A stretch of 64,000 bases of DNA from an uncultured Maribacter sp. Its GTDB lineage: Bacteria; Bacteroidota; Bacteroidia; Flavobacteriales; Flavobacteriaceae. This document shows positions 1-8,474 of the stretch, piece after piece. The stretch is from NCBI RefSeq assembly GCF_947500985.1, contig NZ_CANMTX010000001.1, positions 372,001 through 436,000 on the forward strand, written 5' to 3'. Made by a program: the position numbers and the translations under genes. Each line of letters opens with the position of its first letter. The first letter of the stretch is position 1. The notes beneath the pieces are model-generated. The model had not been told where the DNA came from. It did not search any database and saw only the letters and a list, made by a program, of their open reading frames with translations.

Positions 1-2
1 TG

Positions 3-680
3 ATTATCACCAACCTTGCTAGTATTTGGGATGTACACCATCATAAGGAAGAAAAAGAGGAAATTCATGATACACATGAACATGAAGAAAATCATGAACA
101 TGAACATGAACGTAATACACATGAAATAGATGAACGTGAAGTCACCTCTATTCTAGTTTCGTTCAAAAGCCCCATGGGATTAATGACAATGCCCAGAAAT
201 ATTAATGCCCAAACCAATATGCAAGCTGCATTGCCTAAATATGAATTAGAACGGTTATTTCAATTTACCGGTGTTGGGGTCAAAGCTATTTCTTGGATCG
301 CATATGTCATATTGCTCATTTCATGCATAACCATTTTCATTAGCCTTTATAAAATGGTCAAAGAACGTGCTTTTGATCTTGCCCTAATGCGAACCTATGG
401 TGCAAGTAATTTTCAACTGTTTTGTATAGTAGCCGTTGAAGGTATCATTATGGTATTGGTTTCTTTGATTATAGGTTTCTTATTTTCCCAGATAGGTTTA
501 TACTATTTAATTTCAATGTTCAAATCTCAGTTTCAGCAGGATATTGTACTTACATTTTCAACTCTTCAAATGGTACAAACATTGGGTATCATTATAGTAA
601 TAGCTATGGTATCAATTGTTTTAGCAATACTACCTATATTAAAAATGAATATTTCAAAAATTATAAGTGATGAAAAATAG
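3..680 (+). CDS. ABC transporter permease, FtsX/MacB-like, C-terminal part (5' end outside window)
   Basis: The reading frame is already open at the first bases, so the start lies outside the window. The visible 225 residues contain a His/Glu-rich stretch (about positions 60-150, repeated HEHE and HEEN units). This is followed by three hydrophobic segments with the pattern of an FtsX-type permease C-terminus, including LALMRTYGAS, which resembles the conserved 'ALMRAxGAS' loop. Such permeases are inner-membrane subunits of ABC transporters. The His-rich stretch would sit in the periplasmic domain and could bind Zn2+ or another metal; this is inference. It overlaps the next gene by a few bases. 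The arrangement recalls the zinc-regulated zrg ABC operon of Vibrio, but the ATPase gene is not in view. Confidence 0.8.
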   Translation: MITNLASIWDVHHHKEEKEEIHDTHEHEENHEHEHERNTHEIDEREVTSILVSFKSPMGLMTMPRNINAQTNMQAALPKYELERLFQFTGVGVKAISWIAYVILLISCITIFISLYKMVKERAFDLALMRTYGASNFQLFCIVAVEGIIMVLVSLIIGFLFSQIGLYYLISMFKSQFQQDIVLTFSTLQMVQTLGIIIVIAMVSIVLAILPILKMNISKIISDEK

Positions 681-1104
681 ATTCCTCTATATATTAATAA
701 TGCTAATTTCCATGAGCGCCGTAGGCCAAGTAGAACTTACATGGGAAAAATTGGCAGATATTTCATACACTGAAAAGTATTTTGTTTCCTATGATTCTAA
801 TTTCTTATATCCAGAATTTAGTAAAGAGATGTCCGATCTTGTGGGTAAACAGGTTTCATTATCAGGCTATTATTTAGATATTTCACCAACGGGAGAACTA
901 ATTGTGTTGTCCAAAAACCCGTTAGCCTCCTGTTTTTTTTGTGGTAATGGAGGGCCGGAGACGGCAGTAGAAATTCAATTTAAATCGAAACCCAGCTTTA
1001 AAACCGATGATATCGTAGTAATTACGGGTACTTTAAAACTTAATAAAGACGATATTGAACATTTTAATTACATTCTTACCGACTGTTCTGGTTACAAATT
1101 GTAA
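670..1104 (+). CDS. DUF3299-like exported protein
   Basis: A 144-residue protein. The N-terminus MKNRFLYILIMLISMSAVGQ is a signal peptide. The body starts with VELTWEKLADISYTEKYF and contains a conserved-looking LASCFFCGNGGPE segment with two cysteines, as in small periplasmic proteins of the DUF3299 type that accompany FtsX-like metal-related ABC permeases. The ATG at 670 lies inside the end of the permease gene, so translational coupling is likely; a GTG at 667 is an alternative start. The function is unknown. From its neighbours I infer a role in periplasmic metal handling. Confidence 0.65.
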   Translation: MKNRFLYILIMLISMSAVGQVELTWEKLADISYTEKYFVSYDSNFLYPEFSKEMSDLVGKQVSLSGYYLDISPTGELIVLSKNPLASCFFCGNGGPETAVEIQFKSKPSFKTDDIVVITGTLKLNKDDIEHFNYILTDCSGYKL

Positions 1105-1153
1105 ATAGAAATTGCGTAATTAAAAATATATACTTCCTATTAAAATTACTAAT

Positions 1154-1192
1154 GCAACTTAGTTGCGTTACAGTGAGAAAGTGATATATTTG
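1154..1192 (+). promoter_or_regulatory. Promoter with overlapping palindromic operator upstream of the metal locus
   Basis: GCAACTTAGTTGC (1154-1166) is a palindrome with 5-bp arms and a 3-bp centre. Its right arm contains TTG (1163-1165), which is correctly placed (19 bp) for a Bacteroidetes -33 element before the -7 box TATATTTG (1185-1192), an exact match to TAnnTTTG. The ATG of the small CxxC protein follows at 1247. The overlap suggests repression by a dimeric regulator. A Fur/Zur-family regulator is inferred only from the metal-related context. Confidence 0.55.
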
Positions 1193-1246
1193 CCAGATAT
1201 TTTTTAACACATTGTTACACCATCACTCAAAACTGTTTTCATTTTA

Positions 1247-1549
1247 ATGAAACTTAGTCGATATAAAATAAATATCACCAGCTTGCTGCTCGTTCTTTTT
1301 CTAGCCATGAAATTGACCGGTCTTCATGCGATGTCTCATATTGATGATGTTGATGATACATGTGCCATATGTGACCATGCCATTACTCATAATCTGACCC
1401 CAAGTATTGCTCCAGATTCCAATGATATCCAATTAGAACATATTATATTTTTAATACCGATTGAAGTAACTAACAACTATAGTTACTCTACCACTAGTAG
1501 CCTTATTACAAGGGCTCTTTTTTCAAGACCACCACCAATAAAACTATAA
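1247..1549 (+). CDS. Small exported protein with CxxC motif upstream of TonB receptor
   Basis: A 100-residue protein with an N-terminal hydrophobic segment (about residues 10-28, ending in GLHAMSH) that could be a signal peptide or anchor. It is followed by an acidic DDVDDTCAICDHA stretch with a CxxC pair and nearby His residues. Short proteins of this make-up are common directly before metal-related TonB receptors in flavobacteria. I do not recognise a named family. The CxxC/His/Asp cluster could bind a metal ion (inference). It is the first gene after the operator-bearing promoter. Confidence 0.6.
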   Translation: MKLSRYKINITSLLLVLFLAMKLTGLHAMSHIDDVDDTCAICDHAITHNLTPSIAPDSNDIQLEHIIFLIPIEVTNNYSYSTTSSLITRALFSRPPPIKL

Positions 1550-1710
1550 GTATTCTTTACATTTTAAGCTTAATAATTAGATAATTCATTAGCCGTATCA
1601 CATAAAGGTGACGGTATAGTTACATCTGCAATTATTTTCAACAAGCTATATGTTTAGATTTTGTCACCCTTCTTTTTCAGACAACTATTCAATTTTTATA
1701 GTACACTATT

Positions 1711-4083
1711 ATGCTTCAGAAAATACTGGGTATATGGCTATTCTTTAGTCTATGCACAACTGCGTTTGCACAAGATTCTTTTCAAATAAAAGGGATTGTG
1801 CAACACGCAAAAGACTTTACACCTGCCCAAGGTGCAACAATTATAGGGAATAATCTTTATGCAGTTTCATCAGAAACTGGCGCTTTTTCCATCAATAATG
1901 TACGTGAAGGTACATACTCCTTTACCGTATCTCATATAGGATGTGAACCAATAACCATTATTGTTGAAGTAGAACAAAATATGGAGGAAGTAAAGGTTTT
2001 TCTAATTGAATCTGCTACGGTTCTTGAAGAGGTAAAGGTTAACGGGAAAACAAAAAAAAGAGAAGCTTTAGAAGTTCCTATTATTACCCAAACGGTTTCC
2101 AAAGAATTTCTTGAACAAAATAGAGAAAACACCTTAATGCAAACTTTGAGCAAAATTGCCGGAGTGAGTACGATCAATATTGGTTCGGGGCAATCTAAAC
2201 CGGTGATTAGAGGTTTAGGGTTCAATAGGGTTGCCATGGTACAAAATGGTATTAAACACGAAGCTCAGCAATGGGGCAATGACCACGGTCTAGAAATTGA
2301 CCAACACGGTATTGAAAACATTCAAATTATAAAAGGTCCCGCTTCCTTATTATACGGTTCAGATGCTATTGCCGGTGTAGTAGATATTCAACCCAATCAA
2401 ACACCGTTACCCAATTCTTTTGGTGGTGAAGTCAATATTCTTGGAGAAAGTAATAATGACCTTTTAGGTGTTTCAGCTGGTGTAACATCTAGAAAAGATA
2501 AATGGTTCTACCGTGGGCGACTTACTTATAGAGACTACGGCGACTATAAAGTTCCCGCAGATAGAATCAATTATGAAAACTATGTTTTTGAATTAGATGA
2601 TAATGATTTAAGAAATACCGCCGGTAATGAAGCAGATGCCAGTTTAGGTATTGGCTATGTAACTGAGGGATTCAAATCTGAAACCGTTTTTAGTAATGTA
2701 AATGCAAAAAATGGATTCTTTGCCAATGCACATGGGTTAGAAGTACGAACTTCTAGTATAGATTATGATAGCTCTAACAGAGATGTTGACCTTCCATATC
2801 ACAAAGTAAATCACTTTAAAATAACGAACAATACTTCAATCAGTGCCGGGGAACATTTATTACATATAGATCTTGGTTATCAAAACAATAATAGAGAAGA
2901 ACATTCAGAACCTGTACCGCACGGGTATATGCCTACACCACCGGACACTAAAGAAAGGTTGTTCATTAAAAACACGTACTCTTTAAATTTTCGAGACGAC
3001 TTTAACCCTACCGATAAACATGATATGGTGGTTGGTCTAAATACGGAATACCAAAATAATAATATTGGTGGATGGGGATTTCTAATACCAGAGTACAATC
3101 GATTTACAGCGGGTATTTTTGCATATGATCAGTTTGAGATTAATTCTAATTTTCATGTCTTAGGCGGATTACGTTATGATGTCGGTAGGGTAGATACCAA
3201 AGCATATTATGATTGGTATCCTTCAACAGTAAATAATGCCGATGGTTCCACTTCGTATATTCACTATCAAAGGTCTAAAGACAAAACCTTAGATTTCGGT
3301 AGCCTTAGTGCTTCTTTAGGGTTAAGTTATATTCAAGATAAAACCAGTTACAAAATAAATGTTGGTAGAAGTTTTAGAATGCCACTGGCCAACGAATTGG
3401 CATCGGACGGAGTTAACTATCACATGTATCGCTATGAAAGAGGTAATCTAGATTTAGACCCCGAGGTTTCGTATCAGCTAGACTTATCCGTAGAACACAC
3501 TGAAAACTCTTTTAGTGTTGGCGTTAGTCCGTTTGTAAATATTTTTCAAAATTATATTTATCTGAATCCAACTTCAAGTTATTACGAAACCATACAAATT
3601 TACGAGTACACGGAGGCTGAAGTATTTAGAATAGGTGGTGAATTCAACGCAAGTGCTACTATTACTAAAAACTTGCAGTTAGATGCATCGCTAGAGTATG
3701 TGTATTCAGAGCAAACCAGTGGTCCTAAAGAAGGATTTACGTTACCGTTTTCTCCGCCGTTATCCGGATTGTTATCTGCCCGATATCAATTTGAAAAAAT
3801 ATTGATTTTTAACAAACCACAATTGATTGCGGATTATAGAATTACCGCAGCACAAGAAGAAATTGTTCCACCAGAAGAAAAAACAGACGGCTATCAAGTT
3901 TTAAACATGTCTTTCTTAACAGAAATAGATGTGTTTAAAAACAGTTTACCGCTAGAAATGCGCGTAAAACTGAACAACGTATTTGACACCAAATATTTTA
4001 ATCATACTAGTTTTTATAGGCTCATAGATGTGCCAGAAGCCGGTAGAAATATCTCATTATCACTAACAATACCCTTTCAGTAA
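1711..4083 (+). CDS. TonB-dependent receptor, probable metal (zinc) uptake
   Basis: A 790-residue outer-membrane receptor. The signal peptide ends ...CTTAFAQ. It is followed by a carboxypeptidase-regulatory-like domain (about 22-105), a plug domain (about 110-235, with the typical VNG...KPVIRGLGFNRV and IIKGPASLLYGSDAIAGVV segments) and a long beta-barrel that ends in an aromatic residue two before the C-terminus (LSLTIPFQ). Several His residues sit in the plug (NDHGLEIDQHGIENI) and in loops. Receptors of this architecture carry metals, siderophores, haem or cobalamin. Zinc is inferred from the His-rich ABC permease upstream and the His-rich lipoproteins downstream. The small 1247 gene precedes it by 160 bp. 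Confidence 0.85.
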   Translation: MLQKILGIWLFFSLCTTAFAQDSFQIKGIVQHAKDFTPAQGATIIGNNLYAVSSETGAFSINNVREGTYSFTVSHIGCEPITIIVEVEQNMEEVKVFLIESATVLEEVKVNGKTKKREALEVPIITQTVSKEFLEQNRENTLMQTLSKIAGVSTINIGSGQSKPVIRGLGFNRVAMVQNGIKHEAQQWGNDHGLEIDQHGIENIQIIKGPASLLYGSDAIAGVVDIQPNQTPLPNSFGGEVNILGESNNDLLGVSAGVTSRKDKWFYRGRLTYRDYGDYKVPADRINYENYVFELDDNDLRNTAGNEADASLGIGYVTEGFKSETVFSNVNAKNGFFANAHGLEVRTSSIDYDSSNRDVDLPYHKVNHFKITNNTSISAGEHLLHIDLGYQNNNREEHSEPVPHGYMPTPPDTKERLFIKNTYSLNFRDDFNPTDKHDMVVGLNTEYQNNNIGGWGFLIPEYNRFTAGIFAYDQFEINSNFHVLGGLRYDVGRVDTKAYYDWYPSTVNNADGSTSYIHYQRSKDKTLDFGSLSASLGLSYIQDKTSYKINVGRSFRMPLANELASDGVNYHMYRYERGNLDLDPEVSYQLDLSVEHTENSFSVGVSPFVNIFQNYIYLNPTSSYYETIQIYEYTEAEVFRIGGEFNASATITKNLQLDASLEYVYSEQTSGPKEGFTLPFSPPLSGLLSARYQFEKILIFNKPQLIADYRITAAQEEIVPPEEKTDGYQVLNMSFLTEIDVFKNSLPLEMRVKLNNVFDTKYFNHTSFYRLIDVPEAGRNISLSLTIPFQ

Positions 4084-4150
4084 TCAATAATCAATAATTA
4101 GTAATCAGTAATCAGTAATCAGTAATCAGTAATCAGTAATCAGTAATCAA
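4081..4150 (+). repeat. Tandem heptanucleotide repeat, TAATCAG-type, 10 units
   Basis: Ten head-to-tail 7-bp units begin exactly at the stop codon of the TonB receptor: TAATCAA twice, TAATTAG once, TAATCAG six times, TAATCAA once. The run ends 16 bp before the ATG of the following lipoprotein gene, so copy-number change by slippage would alter the spacing of that 5' leader without touching either protein. Confidence 0.95.
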
Positions 4151-4166
4151 ATTAAAAATTAGTACA

Positions 4167-4994
4167 ATGAAAACAACTATTATGAAACCAAATTTAAAAT
4201 TTTTAGCACTCATTGCGTCTGCAGGACTCTTTTTACAATCATGTAGTAGCGATGATGATGACAGTATTGAGTTAAGCGCTCCCGAAATTATCAGTTTAGA
4301 ATATGGTGAAGGGCACCATGACGAAGATGGGGATGACGATCATGACCATGACCATGAATCAGAAGAAGCATATGCCTTCAAAGGTGCAGACATTCATTTA
4401 GCTGCAGAAATCAATGCAGAAGCTACAGTTAGCAGCATAACGCTTTCTATTCATTCAGACGAGGTAACTGCTGGAGAAGGCGAAGTAGATTGGGAGTTTG
4501 AACAAGTATTTACAGATGCTAAATACTTGGTTATTAATCCTGAGTTTCATGAACATGTAGATGTTCCTTCCAATATTCCTTCAGGGGAGTACCATATTGA
4601 ACTATTAGTAATAGATGAATTGGGAAATAGCACAGAAGTAGACGGTCATCTTCAAATTATGGACACCATTACCATTAGTGGTTTTGAAATGGATGAAACG
4701 GTAGCAAGAGGAGATGACTTTCATATTGAGTTTATGATACTTGCTGCACATGGCATACATAGTATTGCTGTAGATATTCATGCAGACGGTGTTACACCTG
4801 GTGAAGGAGAAGTAGAATGGGATTATGAAGAAGAATTTTTAGAAGGTTATCACGAAGAAACCGATGCAGAATTCCATGAGCATATAGATGTACCTGCTAC
4901 TGCTCCTGCAGGAGAATATCATATCATCTTTACTGTTGAAGATGAGGATGGTGACACTATTGAATATGAAACGCATATAGATGTTACCGTTTAA
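4167..4994 (+). CDS. DUF4625-type lipoprotein with two repeated domains and His/Asp-rich insert
   Basis: A 275-residue lipoprotein; a second ATG at 4182 would give a shorter but still complete signal peptide. The lipobox is LFLQSC, followed by SSDDDD. An acidic His-rich stretch lies near residues 50-65 (GHHDEDGDDDHDHDHES). Two homologous beta-rich repeats of about 100 residues follow; each contains an AxGEGEVxW motif, then EFHEHxDVP and GEYHI. This is the DUF4625 pattern. I infer an outer-membrane-anchored metal-binding partner of the TonB receptor upstream. The heptamer repeat forms its leader. Confidence 0.75.
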   Translation: MKTTIMKPNLKFLALIASAGLFLQSCSSDDDDSIELSAPEIISLEYGEGHHDEDGDDDHDHDHESEEAYAFKGADIHLAAEINAEATVSSITLSIHSDEVTAGEGEVDWEFEQVFTDAKYLVINPEFHEHVDVPSNIPSGEYHIELLVIDELGNSTEVDGHLQIMDTITISGFEMDETVARGDDFHIEFMILAAHGIHSIAVDIHADGVTPGEGEVEWDYEEEFLEGYHEETDAEFHEHIDVPATAPAGEYHIIFTVEDEDGDTIEYETHIDVTV

Positions 4995-5004
4995 TTAATA
5001 AAAC

Positions 5005-5040
5005 AAAACCGTACAGAACACTTACATGCTGTGCGGTTTT
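5005..5040 (+). terminator. Hairpin between the two DUF4625 genes
   Basis: A 12-bp stem (AAAACCGTACAG at 5005-5016 with CTGTGCGGTTTT at 5029-5040, one G-T pair) and a 12-nt loop, ending in a short T run. It lies 10 bp past the stop of the first lipoprotein gene. An in-frame ATG at 5026 falls in its loop, which argues against using that ATG as a start. Partial read-through to the next gene is possible. Confidence 0.75.
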
Positions 5041-5052
5041 AAATCTAATCTT

Positions 5053-5532
5053 ATGAAATCTACATTTAAAAATTTTTATTTTTTAGCCATTATACTGCTA
5101 ATAGCAGCTTGTTCTAGTGATGACAGCACTGAAATAGACGAAGAGAAACCAACTATAAGTGTTAATTATACCTCTGGGTTTCCTCAAGGCTGTGCTTTGC
5201 TTTCCAGAGGAGAAACTTATAATTTTAGGGCTATGGTGACCGATAACAGCGAACTTGCTGCATACAGTATTGATATCCATCATAATTTTGACCATCATAC
5301 CCATGATGACCAAGTAACCGAATGCGATTTAGGCGAAATTCAAAGCCCTGTTAATCCTTTGATTTATGTAGAAAATTTTACAATTGAAGGTTCCTTGACC
5401 AGCTATGAAATAAATATTCCAGTAACCATCCCAACTGATATTGATGCAGGCGATTACCACTGTGCCTATTCGGTTACAGATGCCACTGGCTGGCAAAGTA
5501 GAACATCTATTGATATCAAAATTGTGGAGTAA
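5053..5532 (+). CDS. Second DUF4625-like lipoprotein
   Basis: A 159-residue protein when started at ATG 5053 (MKSTFKNFYF). An upstream in-frame ATG at 5026 lies inside a terminator loop and is rejected. The lipobox is LIAACSSDD. The single domain has the same general plan as the repeats of the preceding lipoprotein: YSIDIHHNFDHHTHDDQ (His/Asp cluster), NIPVTIPTDIDAGDYHC and a C-terminal beta strand. It probably works with the TonB receptor and the larger DUF4625 protein at the cell surface. Two strong hairpins flank it, so it may be transcribed mostly by read-through. Confidence 0.7.
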   Translation: MKSTFKNFYFLAIILLIAACSSDDSTEIDEEKPTISVNYTSGFPQGCALLSRGETYNFRAMVTDNSELAAYSIDIHHNFDHHTHDDQVTECDLGEIQSPVNPLIYVENFTIEGSLTSYEINIPVTIPTDIDAGDYHCAYSVTDATGWQSRTSIDIKIVE

Positions 5533-5645
5533 CCATTATATTATAAAGAAATTACTACGAACAATTGGTAATTAAGATTTATCATGAATTAGTGAAGTAA
5601 AGGGTTTTCTGCATGGTAAAAGAATTTTGATTCCCTTTTCTATAT

Positions 5646-5678
5646 AAAGAGGTGATTTCTATTTGAAATCACCTCTTT
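5646..5678 (+). terminator. Strong terminator ending the metal locus
   Basis: A perfect 14-bp stem (AAAGAGGTGATTTC with GAAATCACCTCTTT) around a 5-nt TATTT loop, followed by ATTTC. It lies 114 bp after the second DUF4625 gene and before the DUF1080 gene. Confidence 0.85.
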
Positions 5679-5731
5679 ATTTCTGATATTACCTGACCGG
5701 CTTCATCAAATCACTATAATAAATTACATCA

Positions 5732-6505
5732 ATGACCAAATCCTCCTTTTTCATTCTAGTATTAATCTTATTTATCATCACCTCTTGTAAAACTGAAAAG
5801 AAAAAAAATTTTACAATTGAACGTTCTAAAGATATAGCAGCTAAAAACAAGGCTCACAATGAATTGTTGGATATTGAAAAAGAACAGGGTTGGAGCTTAC
5901 TTTTTGATGGTAAATCATTAGAAGGCTGGCATCTTTTCAATAAACCAGATTCCACCAAATTTTCTGCTTGGGAAGTAAGAGATGGTATGATTTTTTGTAA
6001 TGCTACGGATGAAAGTAAATTGTTTGGGGATTTAGTGACCGATAAGGCTTATGAAAACTACGAGCTGCAATTTGATTGGCAAATGGCACTTAGAGGAAAC
6101 GGTGGCGCGTTTATTAATGTGCAAGAAACTCCTGAATACAAAGCAACATACAATACTGGTGTTGAGTACCAGTTATTGGAACCTGAACATATGGATACCA
6201 AAACTCCTTTAAAAAGACCCGGTACTATATGGGGATTAACGCCACAATTAAATACTGTGGAAGCCAACCCAGTAGGGCAATGGAATAGCACACGGATTAT
6301 TTAACAAGATGGTAAAATTCAGTTTTACCTCAATGGCATACTAACTGCCGAAGAAGAAATAAACTCCGCCGCTTGGAAAAATAAAGTTGCCAACTCAAAA
6401 TTTAAAGATGCACCTGGCTTCGGTAAAGCAACCCAAGGTAAAATTGCATTTCAAAATTGGTATTTTGAGTCTTGGTTTCGAAATATAAAAATTAGGGAAT
6501 TGTAA
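5732..6505 (+). pseudogene. DUF1080 (3-keto-disaccharide hydrolase-like) lipoprotein, interrupted by an in-frame stop
   Basis: The N-terminal 190 residues begin with a lipoprotein signal (IITSCKTEKKK). They carry the DUF1080 hallmarks: EGWxLLFDGKSLEGWHLF, GAFINVQE, NTGVEYQLLE and QWNSTRI. A TAA at 6302-6304 follows, yet the same frame continues without shift for 66 more residues of family-typical sequence (QDGKIQFYLNG ... QGKIAFQNWYFESWFRNIKI) to a TAA at 6503-6505. One sense codon has therefore become a stop, probably TAT/TAC (Tyr) or CAA (Gln). Known family members hydrolyse 3-keto-glycosides or bind glycans outside the cytoplasm. The truncated product would lack the final strands of the lectin-like fold. 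A sequencing error is the main alternative. Confidence 0.8.
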
Positions 6506-6594
6506 TAAATAATAACTTCTATTACAAATACCGTAAAAATAAATTTGAATTTAATAGCAAGTGTAATGCAAGGAAAAAAATTTATTATAAGTAG

Positions 6595-6640
6595 AAAGTG
6601 ATTCTTCATATCTCATGTTTTAGATATAAAGAATCACTTT
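6595..6640. terminator. Bidirectional terminator between convergent genes
   Basis: A long stem (AAAGTGATTCTT-c-ATATCT at 6595-6613 with AGATAT-a-AAGAATCACTTT at 6622-6640) lies between the convergent DUF1080 pseudogene and the pyruvate oxidase gene. A-rich and T-rich flanks allow use in both directions. Confidence 0.8.
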
Positions 6641-6680
6641 AAAAAGCTGGTATACTTATAATAACAAACCTTGGTAAAAA

Positions 6681-8426
6681 TCAATCAAAATAAGAATACA
6701 ACTCTTTTTTTAAGTTTTCCCATTGTCCCTTATCTCCGCTAATTATTTGACCTACTTCTTTTACTTTAGAGGTACCAAAACCTATAGCTTCCTTTATGCC
6801 AATATGTGGCGGTAAGGACAGTGCTCCACTATTAACTACAGCATCAATAATAAATGGTTTTTTACTTGCTTTAGCTTTTATAATGGCTGCATCGATATCA
6901 TCTGCATGCTCGACCCTAACACCATCACCACCACAAAGTTTAGCATATTCAGCAAAATTGACATTGGTTTCATGTAAAGCGTCTAGGCTTGCTGCCAAAC
7001 CTGCTTCTTCCATTTCTAACTTAACAAAGCTTAGTTCTGAATTGTTGAATATCAAGACTTTAATTGGTAGTTCGTATTTAACAGCCGTTATAAAATCTTG
7101 CATAGACATATTAAAAGCCCCGTCTCCACAAAATGCCCATATTTCTTTATTTTTATTTGCAAACTGAGCGCCAATGGCAGAAGGTAATCCTACAGCCATA
7201 GAACCATGATTAAAAGAACCAATAACTCTTCTTTGACTATGAAAAGATATATGGTGTGCCGCCCATATAGCAGAGGTACCAGTTTCTACCGTGAAAATGG
7301 CATCGTTAGCTGCATGCTCGTTTACCAAGTCTGCAAATATTTGTGGATGCAATGGTTCATGATCACGGGTAGGAGAGGCCTGTTTTTTCATATTCGCTCT
7401 CCAATCTAAAAAATTATCCCTTAATTTATCTAAAAACGCTGTATCGCTTTTCTGATTAATTTTCGGATTCAACAATTCTAAAAATGATAATATATCGCTC
7501 CATACACCAAGTGACACCGAGGTTCTATTTCCTATATTTTCTTGTCTAATATCTACCTGTATCGTTTTTGTTTGATGTGGAAGAAAGTCTATATATGGAA
7601 AATCAGTACCTAGCATCAGTAATAAATCGCACTTCATGACGGCATTATAACCTGAAGGATTTCCTATTAAGCCGGTAAGCCCTACAACATTATCAGTATC
7701 ATGGTCAAAAATATCGCTAGCACGTAAACTATGGGTTATAGGTGCTTGTAGTTTTTTAGCCAACTCCAATACTGCACTACGACTCTCACGACAACCGTCA
7801 CCTGCTAAAATACCTACTGTTTTCGCACCATTTAATAGTTTAGCTGCTTCTATAATGCTGGTATCACCAGGTACTAAATGAGATGTGTATTTTTTAATAG
7901 GATGAATAAACTGTTCATTTTCCGCCTTCATTTCTGCAACATTTGCAGGTAACTCTATTCTACAAACAGCATTATTAGCCATGGCAATTTTAATGGCTCG
8001 TTGTATTACCATGGGTGCCTGTTCTGGGGTTTCTATCACCGCCTGGTAATCACAAACATCATCAAATACCTTTTTTAAATCTACTTCTTGAAAGTAATTG
8101 GTACCCTGTTGTTTCTGATTAATTTGACCTGTAATAGCGATTACCGGAGTGCGTTCTTTTTTAGCATTGTATAATCCATTAATCAAATGTAAAGCTCCAG
8201 GACCAACAGTACCTGCACAGACTGCTAAATTGTTACTTGTTTGACTATGACCAAAGGCGGCAAAAGAAGCATTACCCTCGTGTTTCATACCAATCCAATC
8301 AACAGTTTCTCGTTCTTCTATTGCTTTAACAAAAAAGTTTAAGGCATCGCCAGTTACTCCATATACTTTATCTACTCCAACACTTTGTAAAATATCTAGT
8401 AGTTGTTCTGATACATTTTTACTCAT
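6681..8426 (-). CDS. poxB: Thiamine-diphosphate-dependent pyruvate oxidase / pyruvate:quinone oxidoreductase (PoxB-like)
   Basis: 581 residues, the usual length for the family. The N-terminal Pyr domain carries GVTGDALNFF and MKHEGNASFAA, where the Glu activates ThDP. A central FAD/nucleotide-type domain follows, then a C-terminal PP domain with the ThDP signature CGDGAFN...VLIFNN. The family decarboxylates pyruvate to acetate (quinone or O2 as acceptor) or forms acetolactate. The PoxB-like spacing and the absence of acetohydroxyacid synthase partners favour pyruvate oxidase. It is the last gene of a leftward operon with a flavodoxin-like gene 48 bp upstream and a small membrane protein. The product needs ThDP, and a thiamine operon lies elsewhere in the window. 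Confidence 0.8.
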   Translation of the reverse strand: MSKNVSEQLLDILQSVGVDKVYGVTGDALNFFVKAIEERETVDWIGMKHEGNASFAAFGHSQTSNNLAVCAGTVGPGALHLINGLYNAKKERTPVIAITGQINQKQQGTNYFQEVDLKKVFDDVCDYQAVIETPEQAPMVIQRAIKIAMANNAVCRIELPANVAEMKAENEQFIHPIKKYTSHLVPGDTSIIEAAKLLNGAKTVGILAGDGCRESRSAVLELAKKLQAPITHSLRASDIFDHDTDNVVGLTGLIGNPSGYNAVMKCDLLLMLGTDFPYIDFLPHQTKTIQVDIRQENIGNRTSVSLGVWSDILSFLELLNPKINQKSDTAFLDKLRDNFLDWRANMKKQASPTRDHEPLHPQIFADLVNEHAANDAIFTVETGTSAIWAAHHISFHSQRRVIGSFNHGSMAVGLPSAIGAQFANKNKEIWAFCGDGAFNMSMQDFITAVKYELPIKVLIFNNSELSFVKLEMEEAGLAASLDALHETNVNFAEYAKLCGGDGVRVEHADDIDAAIIKAKASKKPFIIDAVVNSGALSLPPHIGIKEAIGFGTSKVKEVGQIISGDKGQWENLKKELYSYFD

Positions 8427-8474
8427 AATTAATTTCTTTATATTTTTAAATTGGATGAACTATGCATCCATTTT

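Noticed and set aside
4081-4150. Short regular repeat that might be a CRISPR array
   Set aside because: Units are 7 bp with no spacers; it is a simple tandem repeat.
5026-5052. Upstream ATG for the second DUF4625 lipoprotein
   Set aside because: It lies in a terminator loop and adds residues before the signal peptide; ATG 5053 gives a normal lipoprotein signal.
6796-7167. Open frames opposite the poxB gene
   Set aside because: They are antisense shadows of a strongly conserved coding region with no signal or family of their own. The same holds for other opposite-strand frames inside conserved genes.
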